Below, piece by piece: positions 7,867-16,832 of a stretch of DNA of 51,350 nucleotides (the first letter of the stretch is position 1; the number at the start of each line of letters is the position of its first letter). The DNA is from a virus, in IMG/VR virus record IMGVR_UViG_3300024308_000033, positions 1-51,350 of that record. One strand, written 5' to 3'. The translations under genes and the position numbers were made by a program. The notes beneath the pieces were generated by a model that was given only the letters and a program-made list of their open reading frames with translations, was not told where the DNA came from and made no database searches.

Positions 7867-8574
7867 ATGGCCGACTCACCCGCCAGTCGCCACGTGAAGC
7901 GTGCGCTCGCCGCCAAGGAAGCGGCGCGCACCGCCGGCAGCAACCTGATGGAAGGGACCACCATCTACCAGCAGATGCAGGTGCGTCTGACGGCCGACCG
8001 CGCCCGCCTGAAACAGATCCAGTCCACCCAAGGCAAGGCGCAGCTCAAGGTGGCACTGCTGCCCTCCTATGCTCCGTATCTGGAGGGCGTGCTGTCCGCC
8101 AACGCGGGTGGCAAGGACGACATCGTCTCCACGCTGATGCTCTGGCACTTCGATGCCGGTCAATTCGATGCCGGGCTGGACATTGCGCAATACGTGCTTG
8201 CACACGGGCTGGATATGCCGGACACGCACAAGCGAACTGCAGGCTGCGTGGTTGCCGAAGAAATCGGACAGTCCGCCCTGAACGCGCTCAAGACCAGCGC
8301 ACCGTTCGATCTGGCTGTGCTTGACCGTGCGGTGGCGCTGACCGATGGCCAGGACATGCCCGACGAAGTGCAAGCCCGCCTCCTGGTGGCGCGTGGCCGT
8401 GGCCGGCTCGCAACGGATACCGACGACGCGCCGCTGGATGCGGAGGCTGTCGGCCAGGTCATCGACGATCTGCGCAAGGCCATCCAGCTGCATGACGCCT
8501 GCGGGGGCAAGGAAGACCTCAAGCGCGCCGAGCGCCTGATGAAGAAGTTCGAGGCCAGTCAGTCCAACGACTGA
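7867..8574 (+). CDS. M: Terminase small (endonuclease) subunit (P2 gpM family)
   Basis: A 235-residue protein. P2 gpM works with gpP to recognise and cut cos. The start MADSPASRHVKRALAAKEAA and the middle segment WHFDAGQFDAGLDIAQYVLA are characteristic. Helices dominate and there is no membrane segment. It begins three bases after the capsid stop, so coupling to the N transcript is likely. Its substrate would be the cos-like sequence at 1626-1644 in the excised genome. Confidence 0.92.
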   Translation: MADSPASRHVKRALAAKEAARTAGSNLMEGTTIYQQMQVRLTADRARLKQIQSTQGKAQLKVALLPSYAPYLEGVLSANAGGKDDIVSTLMLWHFDAGQFDAGLDIAQYVLAHGLDMPDTHKRTAGCVVAEEIGQSALNALKTSAPFDLAVLDRAVALTDGQDMPDEVQARLLVARGRGRLATDTDDAPLDAEAVGQVIDDLRKAIQLHDACGGKEDLKRAERLMKKFEASQSND

Positions 8575-8678
8575 CCTCACACCGAGCGTACCCCGCAACC
8601 CCGCCGGCTCGGGGCCGATCACCAAGACCTCTCTCCCTTGGTGTGACGCCCCGACCACCGGCGACCTACGAGGCCACC

Positions 8679-9146
8679 ATGAGCAGCTTTGTTGCCAACG
8701 CATCACCCGCCGCCAAGCAACCCAACGTCACCGCCGGCGCGTTCTGGCCGGAGATCGACGTGGTTGCACTGCGCGAGGCGATCCGCGTCCCCGGCGACAT
8801 ACCGGCGCCCCGGATGCGCAGCACCGTGGTGTCGGCCGTCATGGACGTAACGCGGGAACTGGAAGCGTGGCAGGCAGGCAAGGAAGCCGCCGGCTACGCC
8901 ACCTTGGCCGAAGTGCCGGCACCGGTGATCGACGGCAGCACCCGGCTGGTGCATCTGTACCTGCGTGCTGTCGGATGCGCTACCGCCGTCGAACTGCACG
9001 AACGCTACCGCTCCTATGACGCCACCGCACAGGGCAACCAGCGTGCGGAGGAATTGACCCCGACCATTGACGAGATCCGCCGCGATCTGCGCAACGCCAT
9101 CTGCGACCTGCAGGGCCTGCCGCGCGTCACGGTGGAACTGATCTGA
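8679..9146 (+). CDS. L: Head completion/stabilisation protein (P2 gpL family)
   Basis: A 155-residue protein that completes filled heads. From ATG 8679 it begins MSSFVANASPAAKQPNVTAG. The segment FWPEIDVVALREAIRVPGDI is a family hallmark, and the C terminus has RRDLRNAICDLQGLPRVTVE. The frame opens 12 codons earlier, but those residues are not part of the family. There is a 104-base gap after M with no gene. The stop overlaps the ATG of X (TGATG). Confidence 0.9.
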   Translation: MSSFVANASPAAKQPNVTAGAFWPEIDVVALREAIRVPGDIPAPRMRSTVVSAVMDVTRELEAWQAGKEAAGYATLAEVPAPVIDGSTRLVHLYLRAVGCATAVELHERYRSYDATAQGNQRAEELTPTIDEIRRDLRNAICDLQGLPRVTVELI

Positions 9147-9361
9147 TGCGCGTCCTCTCGATGCAGGGCGACACGCTCGACGCGCTCTGCCACCGCCATC
9201 TGGGCACCACCGCCGGCATGGTCGAGAAGGCGCACGCACTGAACTACGGCATCAGCCTGCATGGGCCGGTCCTGCCCATCGGCACTGTCGTGTTGCTCCC
9301 CGACGTACCCGCACCGTCCACTGGCGCCGCGATGCGCCCCCTTGTTCAGCTATGGGATTGA
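9146..9361 (+). CDS. X: Tail protein X (LysM-like, P2 gpX family)
   Basis: A 71-residue protein starting at the ATG that overlaps the L stop. The sequence QGDTLDALCHRHLGTTAGMV ... GTVVLLPDVP resembles a LysM-type fold, as P2 gpX does. gpX is needed for tail assembly and is thought to act at the tail tip or baseplate. It precedes the lysis genes, the usual place. Confidence 0.88.
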   Translation: MRVLSMQGDTLDALCHRHLGTTAGMVEKAHALNYGISLHGPVLPIGTVVLLPDVPAPSTGAAMRPLVQLWD

Positions 9362-9363
9362 AG

Positions 9364-9717
9364 ATGACCGAACCAACCTCTACCGGCAGCATGGCCGCAC
9401 TGGCAACGGGCGTCGGCCTTGCGTCGATCCTGCCGGGGATCCAAACCGATGCGTTCCTGGGCGCGTTCGCCGGCGCCACCCTGTTCGTCGTGTCGGCCAA
9501 GAATCTGCCGATCTGGAAGCGCCTGGTGTATCTGGCCATCAGCGTGGTGGCCGGCTACCTGGGCGGCACCGAGGTGATGCAGCGCTTCGGCGTGGTGTCC
9601 ACGGGCCTTGCCGCGTTCATCTGTGCGGCGGTCATCGTCACCCTCACCCTGAGCCTGATCGAGCGCAGCCGCTCGGCTGACGTGACCCGACTGCCGCGTG
9701 GAGGCTCCGATGGCTGA
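9364..9717 (+). CDS. Small phage membrane protein, putative holin
   Basis: A 117-residue protein from ATG 9364, just after X. It has about four hydrophobic segments: MAALATGVGLASILPG, FLGAFAGATLFVVSA, LVYLAISVVAGYLGG and TGLAAFICAAVIVTLTLSLI. Its size, membrane topology and place before another small membrane protein and the endolysin point to a holin or holin partner that makes the inner-membrane lesion at lysis. The assignment to holin rests on context and topology, not on a recognised motif. It overlaps the next gene by eight bases. Confidence 0.65.
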   Translation: MTEPTSTGSMAALATGVGLASILPGIQTDAFLGAFAGATLFVVSAKNLPIWKRLVYLAISVVAGYLGGTEVMQRFGVVSTGLAAFICAAVIVTLTLSLIERSRSADVTRLPRGGSDG

Positions 9718-9985
9718 GTTCCTGACCACTGCCACGCTGCTGTGCAGCCTGGCCATCTGCATCCGCCTGCTGACCTACCGCCCGGCCCCCGGCGCCAACC
9801 ACCGCCCCGCCATGGCCTGGTGCGCATGGCTGCTGATCGCCGCCACCGGCGGCCTGGCCCTACAGATCATGCTGCAGGGCGCCCGCGTCCACGTCACCGT
9901 CTGGCAGCTGCTACTACTGCTGGTCCTGCTGGTGGCCACCTATCGTTCGCGCGGCAACGTCGCGCACCTGTTCGGGAGCAACTGA
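9710..9985 (+). CDS. Phage holin-family protein
   Basis: A 91-residue protein from ATG 9710. Hydrophobic segments are at about residues 2-22 (AEFLTTATLLCSLAICIRLL), 34-54 (MAWCAWLLIAATGGLALQIM) and 62-80 (VTVWQLLLLLVLLVATYRS). The three-segment plan, basic C-terminal end and position directly before the endolysin match the short holin family often found in P2-like phages of Xanthomonadaceae. Which of the two membrane proteins is the true holin and which the antiholin cannot be decided here. Confidence 0.7.
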   Translation: MAEFLTTATLLCSLAICIRLLTYRPAPGANHRPAMAWCAWLLIAATGGLALQIMLQGARVHVTVWQLLLLLVLLVATYRSRGNVAHLFGSN

Positions 9986-9986
9986 C

Positions 9987-10622
9987 GTGCTGACCGCCTC
10001 ACAACTGGCGCAGATCATGCAATGCCCGCTCGCCCGTGCTCAGCGCTGGGTGGCGCCGTTCAATGCGGCGATGAAGCGCTTCGGGATCAACACCCCCGTG
10101 CGCGCCGCCTACTTCCTCGCGCAGGTCGGCCATGAAAGCCTGAGCCTGTCGCGCGTCGAGGAATCGCTCAGTTACAGCCGCGAGCGCCTGCTCGAAGTGT
10201 TCGGCAAGTACGTCGAAGGCCCCGAGGCGGCTGCATTCGTCCACCAGCCGGCGAAGCTGGGCAACCGCGTCTATGCCAACCGCAACGGCAATGGCAACGA
10301 GGCCAATGGCGACGGCTACCTGTATCGCGGCCGTGGCCCAATGATGCACACGGGCAGGGGCAACTACGAGAACATCGGCCACCTGATCGGCCAGCCGCTG
10401 GAAGAGGTGCCTGCCCTGCTGATCGAACCGGAAATCGGCGCCATGGCGGCGGCGGCGTTCTGGCACGACAACCGGCTCAACGCCTACGCCGACCAGCGCG
10501 ACGTGCTGAGCGTCAGCCGCGTGGTGAACCTGGGCAACGCCCGCAGCCGCGCCACCCCGAACGGGATGGCCGACCGCACGGCACGCACCAACCGCGCCCT
10601 AGCCGTGCTGGGCGCACGCTGA
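9987..10622 (+). CDS. Endolysin, GH19 chitinase-like muramidase
   Basis: A 211-residue peptidoglycan hydrolase with a GTG start. The segment AYFLAQVGHESLSLSRVEES has the catalytic Glu of the glycoside hydrolase 19 lysozyme-like fold, followed by YLYRGRGPMMHTGRGNY and the C-terminal RVVNLGNA. It cuts the glycan strand after the holin opens the membrane. There is no signal peptide, so export depends on the holin. The stop overlaps the Rz ATG (TGATG). Confidence 0.9.
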   Translation: MLTASQLAQIMQCPLARAQRWVAPFNAAMKRFGINTPVRAAYFLAQVGHESLSLSRVEESLSYSRERLLEVFGKYVEGPEAAAFVHQPAKLGNRVYANRNGNGNEANGDGYLYRGRGPMMHTGRGNYENIGHLIGQPLEEVPALLIEPEIGAMAAAAFWHDNRLNAYADQRDVLSVSRVVNLGNARSRATPNGMADRTARTNRALAVLGAR

Positions 10623-11143
10623 TGCTATACCGCGCCCTTGCCATCGTGGTCCTGATCGCCGGCACCGCCGGCCTTTTCAGCTGCCAGCAGGCGCGCGTGA
10701 GCCGCGCCACTGCAGCACTGGACCGCGCCAACGTTGCCCTGGCCAGCGCCAAGGCCGAGAAGAAGGATCTGGCCGGCAAGCTGGAACTGGCACAGGGCAC
10801 CACCCGCGTCGTGACCAAGTATGTGGATCGCGTACAGATCGTGCGCGAACGCGGCGCCACCATTACCAAAGAGGTTCCCGTCTATGTCACTCCGACTGCT
10901 GATGCCGCTTGCGCTGTGCCTGCTGGCTTCGTGCACATCCACGACGCCGCTGCGGCAGGCATCGCCCCCACCGGAACTGCCGGCGATCCTGATGCGCCCG
11001 CTGCCGGCGTTACGCTCTCTGCCGTCGCCGAAACCACCGCAGCCAACTACGGCCAGTACCACGCCGCCGCCGAGCAGGTGACGGCGCTGCAGCAGCTGGT
11101 CACCCAGCTGCACACCGCCCTGGCCGAGTGCGCGCGGCGATGA
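10622..11143 (+). CDS. Rz: Rz-like inner-membrane spanin
   Basis: A 173-residue type II membrane protein. An N-terminal segment ALAIVVLIAGTAGLFSCQ (about residues 4-21) is followed by a long helical coiled-coil stretch, as in i-spanins. With Rz1 it spans the periplasm and fuses the two membranes at the end of lysis. A complete Rz1 gene is embedded in the +1 frame, a known spanin layout. It overlaps the R start by ATGA. Confidence 0.85.
   Translation: MLYRALAIVVLIAGTAGLFSCQQARVSRATAALDRANVALASAKAEKKDLAGKLELAQGTTRVVTKYVDRVQIVRERGATITKEVPVYVTPTADAACAVPAGFVHIHDAAAAGIAPTGTAGDPDAPAAGVTLSAVAETTAANYGQYHAAAEQVTALQQLVTQLHTALAECARR
10884..11081 (+). CDS. Rz1: Rz1-like outer-membrane spanin lipoprotein, embedded in Rz
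   Basis: A 65-residue protein in another frame inside Rz. From ATG 10884 it reads MSLRLLMPLALCLLASCTST, with a signal peptide and lipobox LASC; Cys17 would be lipidated. The mature protein is proline-rich (PPPELPAILMRPLPALRSLP), as o-spanins are. GAGG lies ten bases upstream. The frame is open before this ATG, but the signal peptide decides the start. Confidence 0.85.
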   Translation: MSLRLLMPLALCLLASCTSTTPLRQASPPPELPAILMRPLPALRSLPSPKPPQPTTASTTPPPSR

Positions 11144-11625
11144 AGAAGCCCCAACTGCTCCGCCAGCACCTGATCGCGGCAATGCCGACGCTCGCCGCCG
11201 ATCCGGAACGCCTGCTGGTGTTCGTGGACGACGGCGGGCTGGTGGCCAGCTTCACGGCGGGCCTGTCCTTCCAGTACCGCTACACCCTCGAACTGATCCT
11301 GCGTGACTTCGCCGGGGCGCCCGAGGCCGTCATGGTGCCGCTGCTGCAGTGGCTTACCCGGCATCAACCTGAGCTACTGGCCAACCCCGAAAACCGCGAG
11401 AAGCTGACCTTCGTGGTCGACGTGCTGAGCGACTCGCTGGTGGATCTGGCCATCAAGCTGCCGTTGACCGAGCGCGTGCGCGTGGTGCAAGACAATGCCG
11501 GCGCATTCCAGCTGGAATACCTGTCCGAACCGCCCACCGAATGGGAACACCGCCACTCCCTGGCTGGTGGCCCGCTGTTCGCTGATGGCGAAGTCGTGGC
11601 AACGCTGCCGGCCATCGTTGAATGA
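11140..11625 (+). CDS. R: Tail completion protein (P2 gpR family)
   Basis: A 161-residue protein. The start ATG 11140 overlaps the Rz stop; an in-frame GTG four codons earlier lies inside Rz and is less likely. The segments ERLLVFVDDGGLVASFTAGL and QYRYTLELILRDFAGAPEAV match P2 gpR closely, with VDLAIKLPLTERVRV further on. gpR acts with gpS at the head-proximal end of the tail. The stop overlaps the S start. Confidence 0.92.
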   Translation: MKKPQLLRQHLIAAMPTLAADPERLLVFVDDGGLVASFTAGLSFQYRYTLELILRDFAGAPEAVMVPLLQWLTRHQPELLANPENREKLTFVVDVLSDSLVDLAIKLPLTERVRVVQDNAGAFQLEYLSEPPTEWEHRHSLAGGPLFADGEVVATLPAIVE

Positions 11626-12083
11626 GCGAGGATCTGCAGCGGCTGGAGGCTTGGGTGGCACCGCTGCTGCAGAGCCTGAGCGCCTCTGAGCGCAGCCGCT
11701 TGGCGCGCAAGGTTGGCACCGCCGTGCGCCGCTCGCAGCAGATGCGCATCGCCAGCCAGCAGAATCCTGATGGCACCCCCTTTGCAGCTCGACGCAACCC
11801 ACCGCCGCGACGGGCCAAAGCCGGCCGCATCAAGCGGCGCGTCATGTTCGGAAAGATCCGGCAGGCCAAGCACCTGCGGGTGCGTGCCAGTGCGAGCGAG
11901 GCGGCGGTGGGCTTCGCCGGGCGCGTCTCGCGCATCGCCCGCATTCACCAAGAAGGCCGCACCGATACCGTGAGCAAGGGTGGCCCCCGCGTCACCTACG
12001 CGCGACGCGTGCTGCTCGGCTTCACCAACGCCGACGAACAGCTGATACGCGAGCTGATCCTCGATCACCTGCACACGCTGTAG
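11622..12083 (+). CDS. S: Tail completion protein (P2 gpS family)
   Basis: A 153-residue virion morphogenesis protein. The segments LSASERSRLARKVGTAVRRS and RIASQQNPDGTPFAARR are typical of the family, and basic residues abound. It overlaps R by ATGA. An 86-base gap follows with no gene, after which transcription continues into J, whereas in P2 V would come next. Confidence 0.9.
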   Translation: MSEDLQRLEAWVAPLLQSLSASERSRLARKVGTAVRRSQQMRIASQQNPDGTPFAARRNPPPRRAKAGRIKRRVMFGKIRQAKHLRVRASASEAAVGFAGRVSRIARIHQEGRTDTVSKGGPRVTYARRVLLGFTNADEQLIRELILDHLHTL

Positions 12084-12169
12084 CGTAAGCGGCCGCGCTA
12101 CACGCTGCATTCCGCAGCCTCGCGCGCGCGCGATGGGAATCTGGACCGGACCCATCAGCCGGTGCATCC

Positions 12170-13060
12170 GTGTCCTCATTTACCGCCATCGAAGTCGATA
12201 AGCTGCCGGCGCCGGACATCTTCGAACAGCGCACGTTCGAGGCCATCTTGGCCGAGCGCCTGGCCGAGTTCCGCCGCCTGTGCCCCGACTACACCGCCCT
12301 GGTCGAATCCGATCCGGTGATGAAGCTGCTGCAGGCCAGCGCGTACCGCGAGCTGGTACTGCGTGAGCAGTTCAACCAGCGCGCACGCGGCCTGCTGCTG
12401 CCCTACTCCATGGGCGCCGATCTGGACAACCTCGCGGTGCCGTTCGGCGTGCAGCGCAAGCTGTTGAAACCGGCAGATCCAAAGACCAACACAGCCGCCG
12501 TCTACGAGAACGATGCCGCGTTCCGCCGCCGCATCCAGCTGGCGCCGGAAAGCCTGTCGGTGGCCGGCCCCGAAGGCGCCTACATCTTCCACACGCTATC
12601 GGCACACCCGGACGTGCTCGACGCCAGCGTGGCCAGCCCGTCGCCGGGCAAGGTGGCGGTCACGGTCCTGTCGCGGCAGGGCAACGGCACACCGTCGGCC
12701 GATCTGTTGAAGATCGTCGAGGCCGCACTGCTCAACGACAACGTGCGCCCGCTGACCGACTACGTGACCGTGGCCCCAGCCACCGTCAAGCCGTTCGAGA
12801 TCCGCGCACGGCTGGTCACCTTCAATGGCCCTGACAGCGCCCTGGTGCTGGCCGAGGCCCGCCGCCGCGTGGATCTGTTCCTGCAGCAGACCCAGCGCCT
12901 GGGCCGCGACGTGCCGCTGTCGGCGCTCTACTCGGCCCTGCACGTCGATGGCGTCCACCGTGTGCAGCTGATGGCGCCCACGGCCGATATGCCGGTGGAT
13001 GCGCAGTCTGCGCCGTTCTGCACCCGCGTGGTGATCGAGCACGGCGGCACCGATGCCTGA
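12170..13060 (+). CDS. J: Baseplate assembly protein J (P2 gpJ family)
   Basis: A 296-residue baseplate wedge protein with a GTG start (VSSFTAIEVDKLPAPDIFEQ). Family segments include ERLAEFRRLCPDYTALVESD, LLPYSMGADLDNLAVPFGVQ and FRRRIQLAPESLSVAGPEGA. gpJ forms the baseplate periphery and links to the tail fibres. It overlaps gpI by eight bases. The gene directly follows S, so the V-W pair of P2 is displaced downstream. Confidence 0.92.
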   Translation: MSSFTAIEVDKLPAPDIFEQRTFEAILAERLAEFRRLCPDYTALVESDPVMKLLQASAYRELVLREQFNQRARGLLLPYSMGADLDNLAVPFGVQRKLLKPADPKTNTAAVYENDAAFRRRIQLAPESLSVAGPEGAYIFHTLSAHPDVLDASVASPSPGKVAVTVLSRQGNGTPSADLLKIVEAALLNDNVRPLTDYVTVAPATVKPFEIRARLVTFNGPDSALVLAEARRRVDLFLQQTQRLGRDVPLSALYSALHVDGVHRVQLMAPTADMPVDAQSAPFCTRVVIEHGGTDA

Positions 13061-13604
13061 CACCGCTTCCCTGCTGCCACCCAACTCCACGCCGTTAGAG
13101 CGCGCGGTAGAGCGCGCCGACGCTCAGCTGTCGGCCGTACCGATGGTGCACGACACGCTCTGGAATCCGTGGAACTGCCCGGCCGAGTTCCTGCCGTTCC
13201 TCGCGTGGAGCGTGTCGGTCGATACCTGGGACAGCGATTGGCCCGAGCGCATCAAGCGTGCCCGCATCGCCAGTTCGTTCCAGATCCAGCGACACAAAGG
13301 CACTGCCAAAAGCATCGCCGACCTGGTCGCCAGCTTTGGCGGTCAGGTCCAGATCCGCGAGTGGTGGCAGTCCACACCACAGGGCCAGCCGCACACCTTC
13401 GACCTGTTCCTAACCATCAGCGGCGACGGCGGTCAGGACTCATCAGCCGAGTTCGTGCACCAGATCGTTGACGCAGTGAACCGCACCAAGCCCGTGCGAT
13501 CGCACTTCACTTTCACCCAAGGCATTCAGGCCGACAGCCAAGTCGGAGACGTCGCAGGTGCCCGAGCGGCGGTCTACCGCCGCCTGACGATGACCGGAGA
13601 TTGA
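13053..13604 (+). CDS. I: Tail protein I (P2 gpI family)
   Basis: A 183-residue baseplate protein. Segments such as WNPWNCPAEFLPFLAWSVSV and IQRHKGTAKSIADLVASFGG match P2 gpI. It links the baseplate to the tail fibre network. It overlaps J upstream and ends just before the tail fibre gene, the conserved J-I-H order. Confidence 0.92.
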   Translation: MPDTASLLPPNSTPLERAVERADAQLSAVPMVHDTLWNPWNCPAEFLPFLAWSVSVDTWDSDWPERIKRARIASSFQIQRHKGTAKSIADLVASFGGQVQIREWWQSTPQGQPHTFDLFLTISGDGGQDSSAEFVHQIVDAVNRTKPVRSHFTFTQGIQADSQVGDVAGARAAVYRRLTMTGD

Positions 13605-13609
13605 CCCCC

Positions 13610-16600
13610 ATGCGCATGAAGATCACCACCGCTGGCCGCGCAAAGCTGGTCAACGCAAGCAACACCGGCACCAACACGGTGCTGATATCCCACATTGGCC
13701 TCACTGCCACTGGCTTCACCCCCACTGCGGCCATGACGCAGCTGCCGGGCGAGTTCAAGCGCATGACCACCTTCGGCGGCAAGTCGGTGGCGGCCGATAC
13801 CATCCACGTCACGCTGGAGGACAGCGGCGCGGAGAAGTACACCCTGCGTGGCTTCGGGCTGTACCTGTCCGACGGCACCCTGTTTGCGGTGTACGGCCAG
13901 GCCGACGCGATCATGGAGAAGGCCACCATCTCCACGCTGCTGCTCTCGGCAGACGTGGTGCTTGCCGATATCGACACTGCGCAGATCAAGTTCGGCAGCA
14001 CTGAGTTTCTGAATCCGCCGGCCACCGAAACTGTTGCCGGTGTGGTCGAGCTGGCGGACAGCCCCGAAACCATCCTGGGCGCCGATGCCGTGCGCGCAGT
14101 CACCGCTCGCGGATTGAAGGCGACGCTGGATAGCCGTTTCGGCGCCAATGCTCCGACGCCGTTCGTCAAGACGCTGCTTGCCCAGGCAACGGCCGCGGAT
14201 ATCCGTACCAGCCTCGAACTAAAGGGCGCCGCCTTGAAGGACATGGGGCACGGCAAGGGGCTGGACGCCGACACGCTCGACGGCAAGCACGCATCCGACT
14301 TCCCGCAGGTCGGCGAGGTCCAGACCTCGTACCTGATAGCTACCAACAGTGCGCAGAAGCGTTGGATCAAGCTGGGCACACTCCTGTGGGCCGGGAGCGG
14401 CGCGAGCATCCTGATGCTTGAGATCACCTGCGGCGGTATCGGCGGGCGCCGCTTTGTTACTGATTTCGTATCGGCGTCGACGTGTGGCTACGACACTTGG
14501 ATGACTGCACTAACGCCGGCACATGTAGACGCGATGGTCTATCCGGCACGACTGGGGGGCTTTGACTCCCTCAACGACAGTGCGCGTTACGGGATGGTCC
14601 TGACTCAGAACAGCGCGGGCGTCTCCACCGGCGTTGAACTGTGGATGCTGCAAGGGGCGTATAACCACGGCCACCGCGTGCGCCCGGTAAACGTCCTGAA
14701 CGCGACCTATCACGGAGTCAAAGACTTCTCGACGGTCGAACCAAGCGGAATCGTCTATGCGACGGTCGAACCGGTCGCCTCTGTCTCGGATCTGCGACGC
14801 CTGGTCGAAGTCACAGAGAACAGCTGGGGCCGTCGGCAGACCTTCGCCCTTGGCTTGTCCCTGCCTAGCGATCAGACCATCGACCTCGGGAAGGGCGGTG
14901 GCGGCTTGCGTGGAACGGACACCGGCAGCGTGGTGCTGGCAGCGGGCGCGGGGGACACAGGGGAGTCCGGGGGCTACGTGTACCTGCGGCCCAATGGTTC
15001 CTCCAATGCCAGTGGCCAGCTGGCGCTCTACAAGAACGGCAGGGCGGAGATGGCGGCCGCCCGAGTGGGTCTCGGCAATGGCAGTGCCGATGGCACCGTT
15101 CTGCTCGAACTGTTCTCCCACCGGCCCTGGCATTTCCGGCAGTTGGCCAAGGATGGCGACACGGTGTTGGAACTATTCGACACAACCGGTGGCAAGCAGT
15201 TCCGTCTCACGAACACCACCAACTCGCGCGTAATCTCGTTCAACCCCACCTCTGGGCTCGTTGAGGCACCAGAATTCCGGGGCATGCTCAACGGCAATGC
15301 CGTCACGGCGAGCAAGCTGGTGACACCTCGCACCATCAACGGCACAGCCTTCGATGGCTCTGCCAACATCGTGAGCACATCGTGGGGCGCCTACCGTAAG
15401 GTGACCATCGGAAACACCACCAAGGATCTAAACGGTGGCGAGAATTTCGGGTGGACACTGGCCGAGATCGGCGCCGGATCGGCGGCTGACGTGGCTGCCC
15501 GCGTTGCGTTTGCGCCGCGAACACAGGATGGCAGTGGTTGGCTGGCTGCATACGACACCTACCGCTCCCACCTTCGCAGCGCGGCTGTGGATGATTCGAT
15601 GCCGTCGGCATACACGCACGCCATTTCATTGCCCAGCTACGACAATGCGCGAGGGTTGGCCCTGGCGTGCAGTTTTACCAGCGCCAACCGCTTTTGGATG
15701 CGAGCGCGCCACGACTCTGCCGGCAGCACCGCTGAGACTCGGTGGAAGCCTTGGGTCGAGCTGTGGACGAACGCCAACTTCGATCCTGGGACCAAGCTGG
15801 ACCGCGCTGGTGGCACCGTCAACGGCACGCTGCTCTTTGAAAGCTCCAGCGTCTTCCGGTTCATGGCCAAGACGCCGACGTATTTCCAAGGCCCCGATGG
15901 CGCCGGGGACAACGTCATCAACTTCACCCGCAACGGGAAGGCCGACTACACGATGAACGTGTTCGGCTCGCTGACCGTGGGCGGAGAGCGTGTGTGGCAT
16001 ACCGGCAACTTCGCGCCCAGCACCAAGGCCAATCGGATCCCCGGCCAGGTCATCATGTTCGCGGGCAAGACCGCCCCCAGCGGCACCCTGCTGTGCGACG
16101 GCGCCGCCGTGTCGCGCACCACCTATGCCGAGCTGTTCGCCGCCATCGGCACGCTGTACGGCGCAGGCGATGGCAAGACCACCTTCAACGTTCCGGCGAT
16201 GCTGGAAGGCACCGTGGTCACCCACACGCAGAAGCCGGAGACTGTTGGTAGCACCACCAGCGGTGAGGTGATCCGGCACGCGCATGGCGCATCGTCCGCC
16301 AGCGCCGGAACCCACACCCACACCATCTCGGTGGCGGGCGGTGGTGCCCACTCGCACAGTGCCAGCGCTGCCGCCGCCGGCGAGCATACCCACGGCGCAT
16401 GGACCGATTCGCAGGGCCACCACGGGCACACCGGCGGCACCTCGGCGGCAGGCGAGCACAACCACGTCGTGCCATTCGGCGACAAGATGACCTATCCGTG
16501 GGGCACCTACGGGAATCAGGATCAAGCAGGTTCACGCGCGAGCGGCGTGGACTACGACAACAGCTGGCCATACTCCAACGCGGCCGGCTCGCATACCCAT

Positions 16601-16822
16601 GCGTTCAGCACGGATGGTGCTGGTGCCCATGCCCACAACATCGGCATGAACAACGCCGGCAACCACACCCACACCATTTCCGTCGCGCAGGTAGGCGATC
16701 ACGGCCACAGCGCATCGGCTGCAGACAGTGGCGCGCATTCCCACGCGGTCACGGTGAACAACACCGGCGGCGACCGCAACCTGCCGGCCGGTCTGCGAAT
16801 GATCTACTGCATCACCTACTGA
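13610..16822 (+). CDS. H: Tail fibre protein (P2 gpH-like) with collar domain and His-rich tip
   Basis: A 1070-residue receptor-binding fibre. I start at ATG 13610 (MRMKITTAGRAKLVNASNTG), which begins after the I stop; TTG 13601 lies upstream. The N-terminal 150 residues are the baseplate-attachment region. A phage tail collar domain starts near residue 811 (PGQVIMFAGKTAPSGTLLCD). The C-terminal 170 residues are packed with His-x-His motifs (THTHTISV, AHSHSAS, EHTHGAW, HAHNIGM), as in metal-binding fibre tips such as T4 gp37. The middle region is probably host-range determining and poorly conserved. Confidence 0.9.
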   Translation: MRMKITTAGRAKLVNASNTGTNTVLISHIGLTATGFTPTAAMTQLPGEFKRMTTFGGKSVAADTIHVTLEDSGAEKYTLRGFGLYLSDGTLFAVYGQADAIMEKATISTLLLSADVVLADIDTAQIKFGSTEFLNPPATETVAGVVELADSPETILGADAVRAVTARGLKATLDSRFGANAPTPFVKTLLAQATAADIRTSLELKGAALKDMGHGKGLDADTLDGKHASDFPQVGEVQTSYLIATNSAQKRWIKLGTLLWAGSGASILMLEITCGGIGGRRFVTDFVSASTCGYDTWMTALTPAHVDAMVYPARLGGFDSLNDSARYGMVLTQNSAGVSTGVELWMLQGAYNHGHRVRPVNVLNATYHGVKDFSTVEPSGIVYATVEPVASVSDLRRLVEVTENSWGRRQTFALGLSLPSDQTIDLGKGGGGLRGTDTGSVVLAAGAGDTGESGGYVYLRPNGSSNASGQLALYKNGRAEMAAARVGLGNGSADGTVLLELFSHRPWHFRQLAKDGDTVLELFDTTGGKQFRLTNTTNSRVISFNPTSGLVEAPEFRGMLNGNAVTASKLVTPRTINGTAFDGSANIVSTSWGAYRKVTIGNTTKDLNGGENFGWTLAEIGAGSAADVAARVAFAPRTQDGSGWLAAYDTYRSHLRSAAVDDSMPSAYTHAISLPSYDNARGLALACSFTSANRFWMRARHDSAGSTAETRWKPWVELWTNANFDPGTKLDRAGGTVNGTLLFESSSVFRFMAKTPTYFQGPDGAGDNVINFTRNGKADYTMNVFGSLTVGGERVWHTGNFAPSTKANRIPGQVIMFAGKTAPSGTLLCDGAAVSRTTYAELFAAIGTLYGAGDGKTTFNVPAMLEGTVVTHTQKPETVGSTTSGEVIRHAHGASSASAGTHTHTISVAGGGAHSHSASAAAAGEHTHGAWTDSQGHHGHTGGTSAAGEHNHVVPFGDKMTYPWGTYGNQDQAGSRASGVDYDNSWPYSNAAGSHTHAFSTDGAGAHAHNIGMNNAGNHTHTISVAQVGDHGHSASAADSGAHSHAVTVNNTGGDRNLPAGLRMIYCITY

Positions 16823-16832
16823 GGAACGGAGC

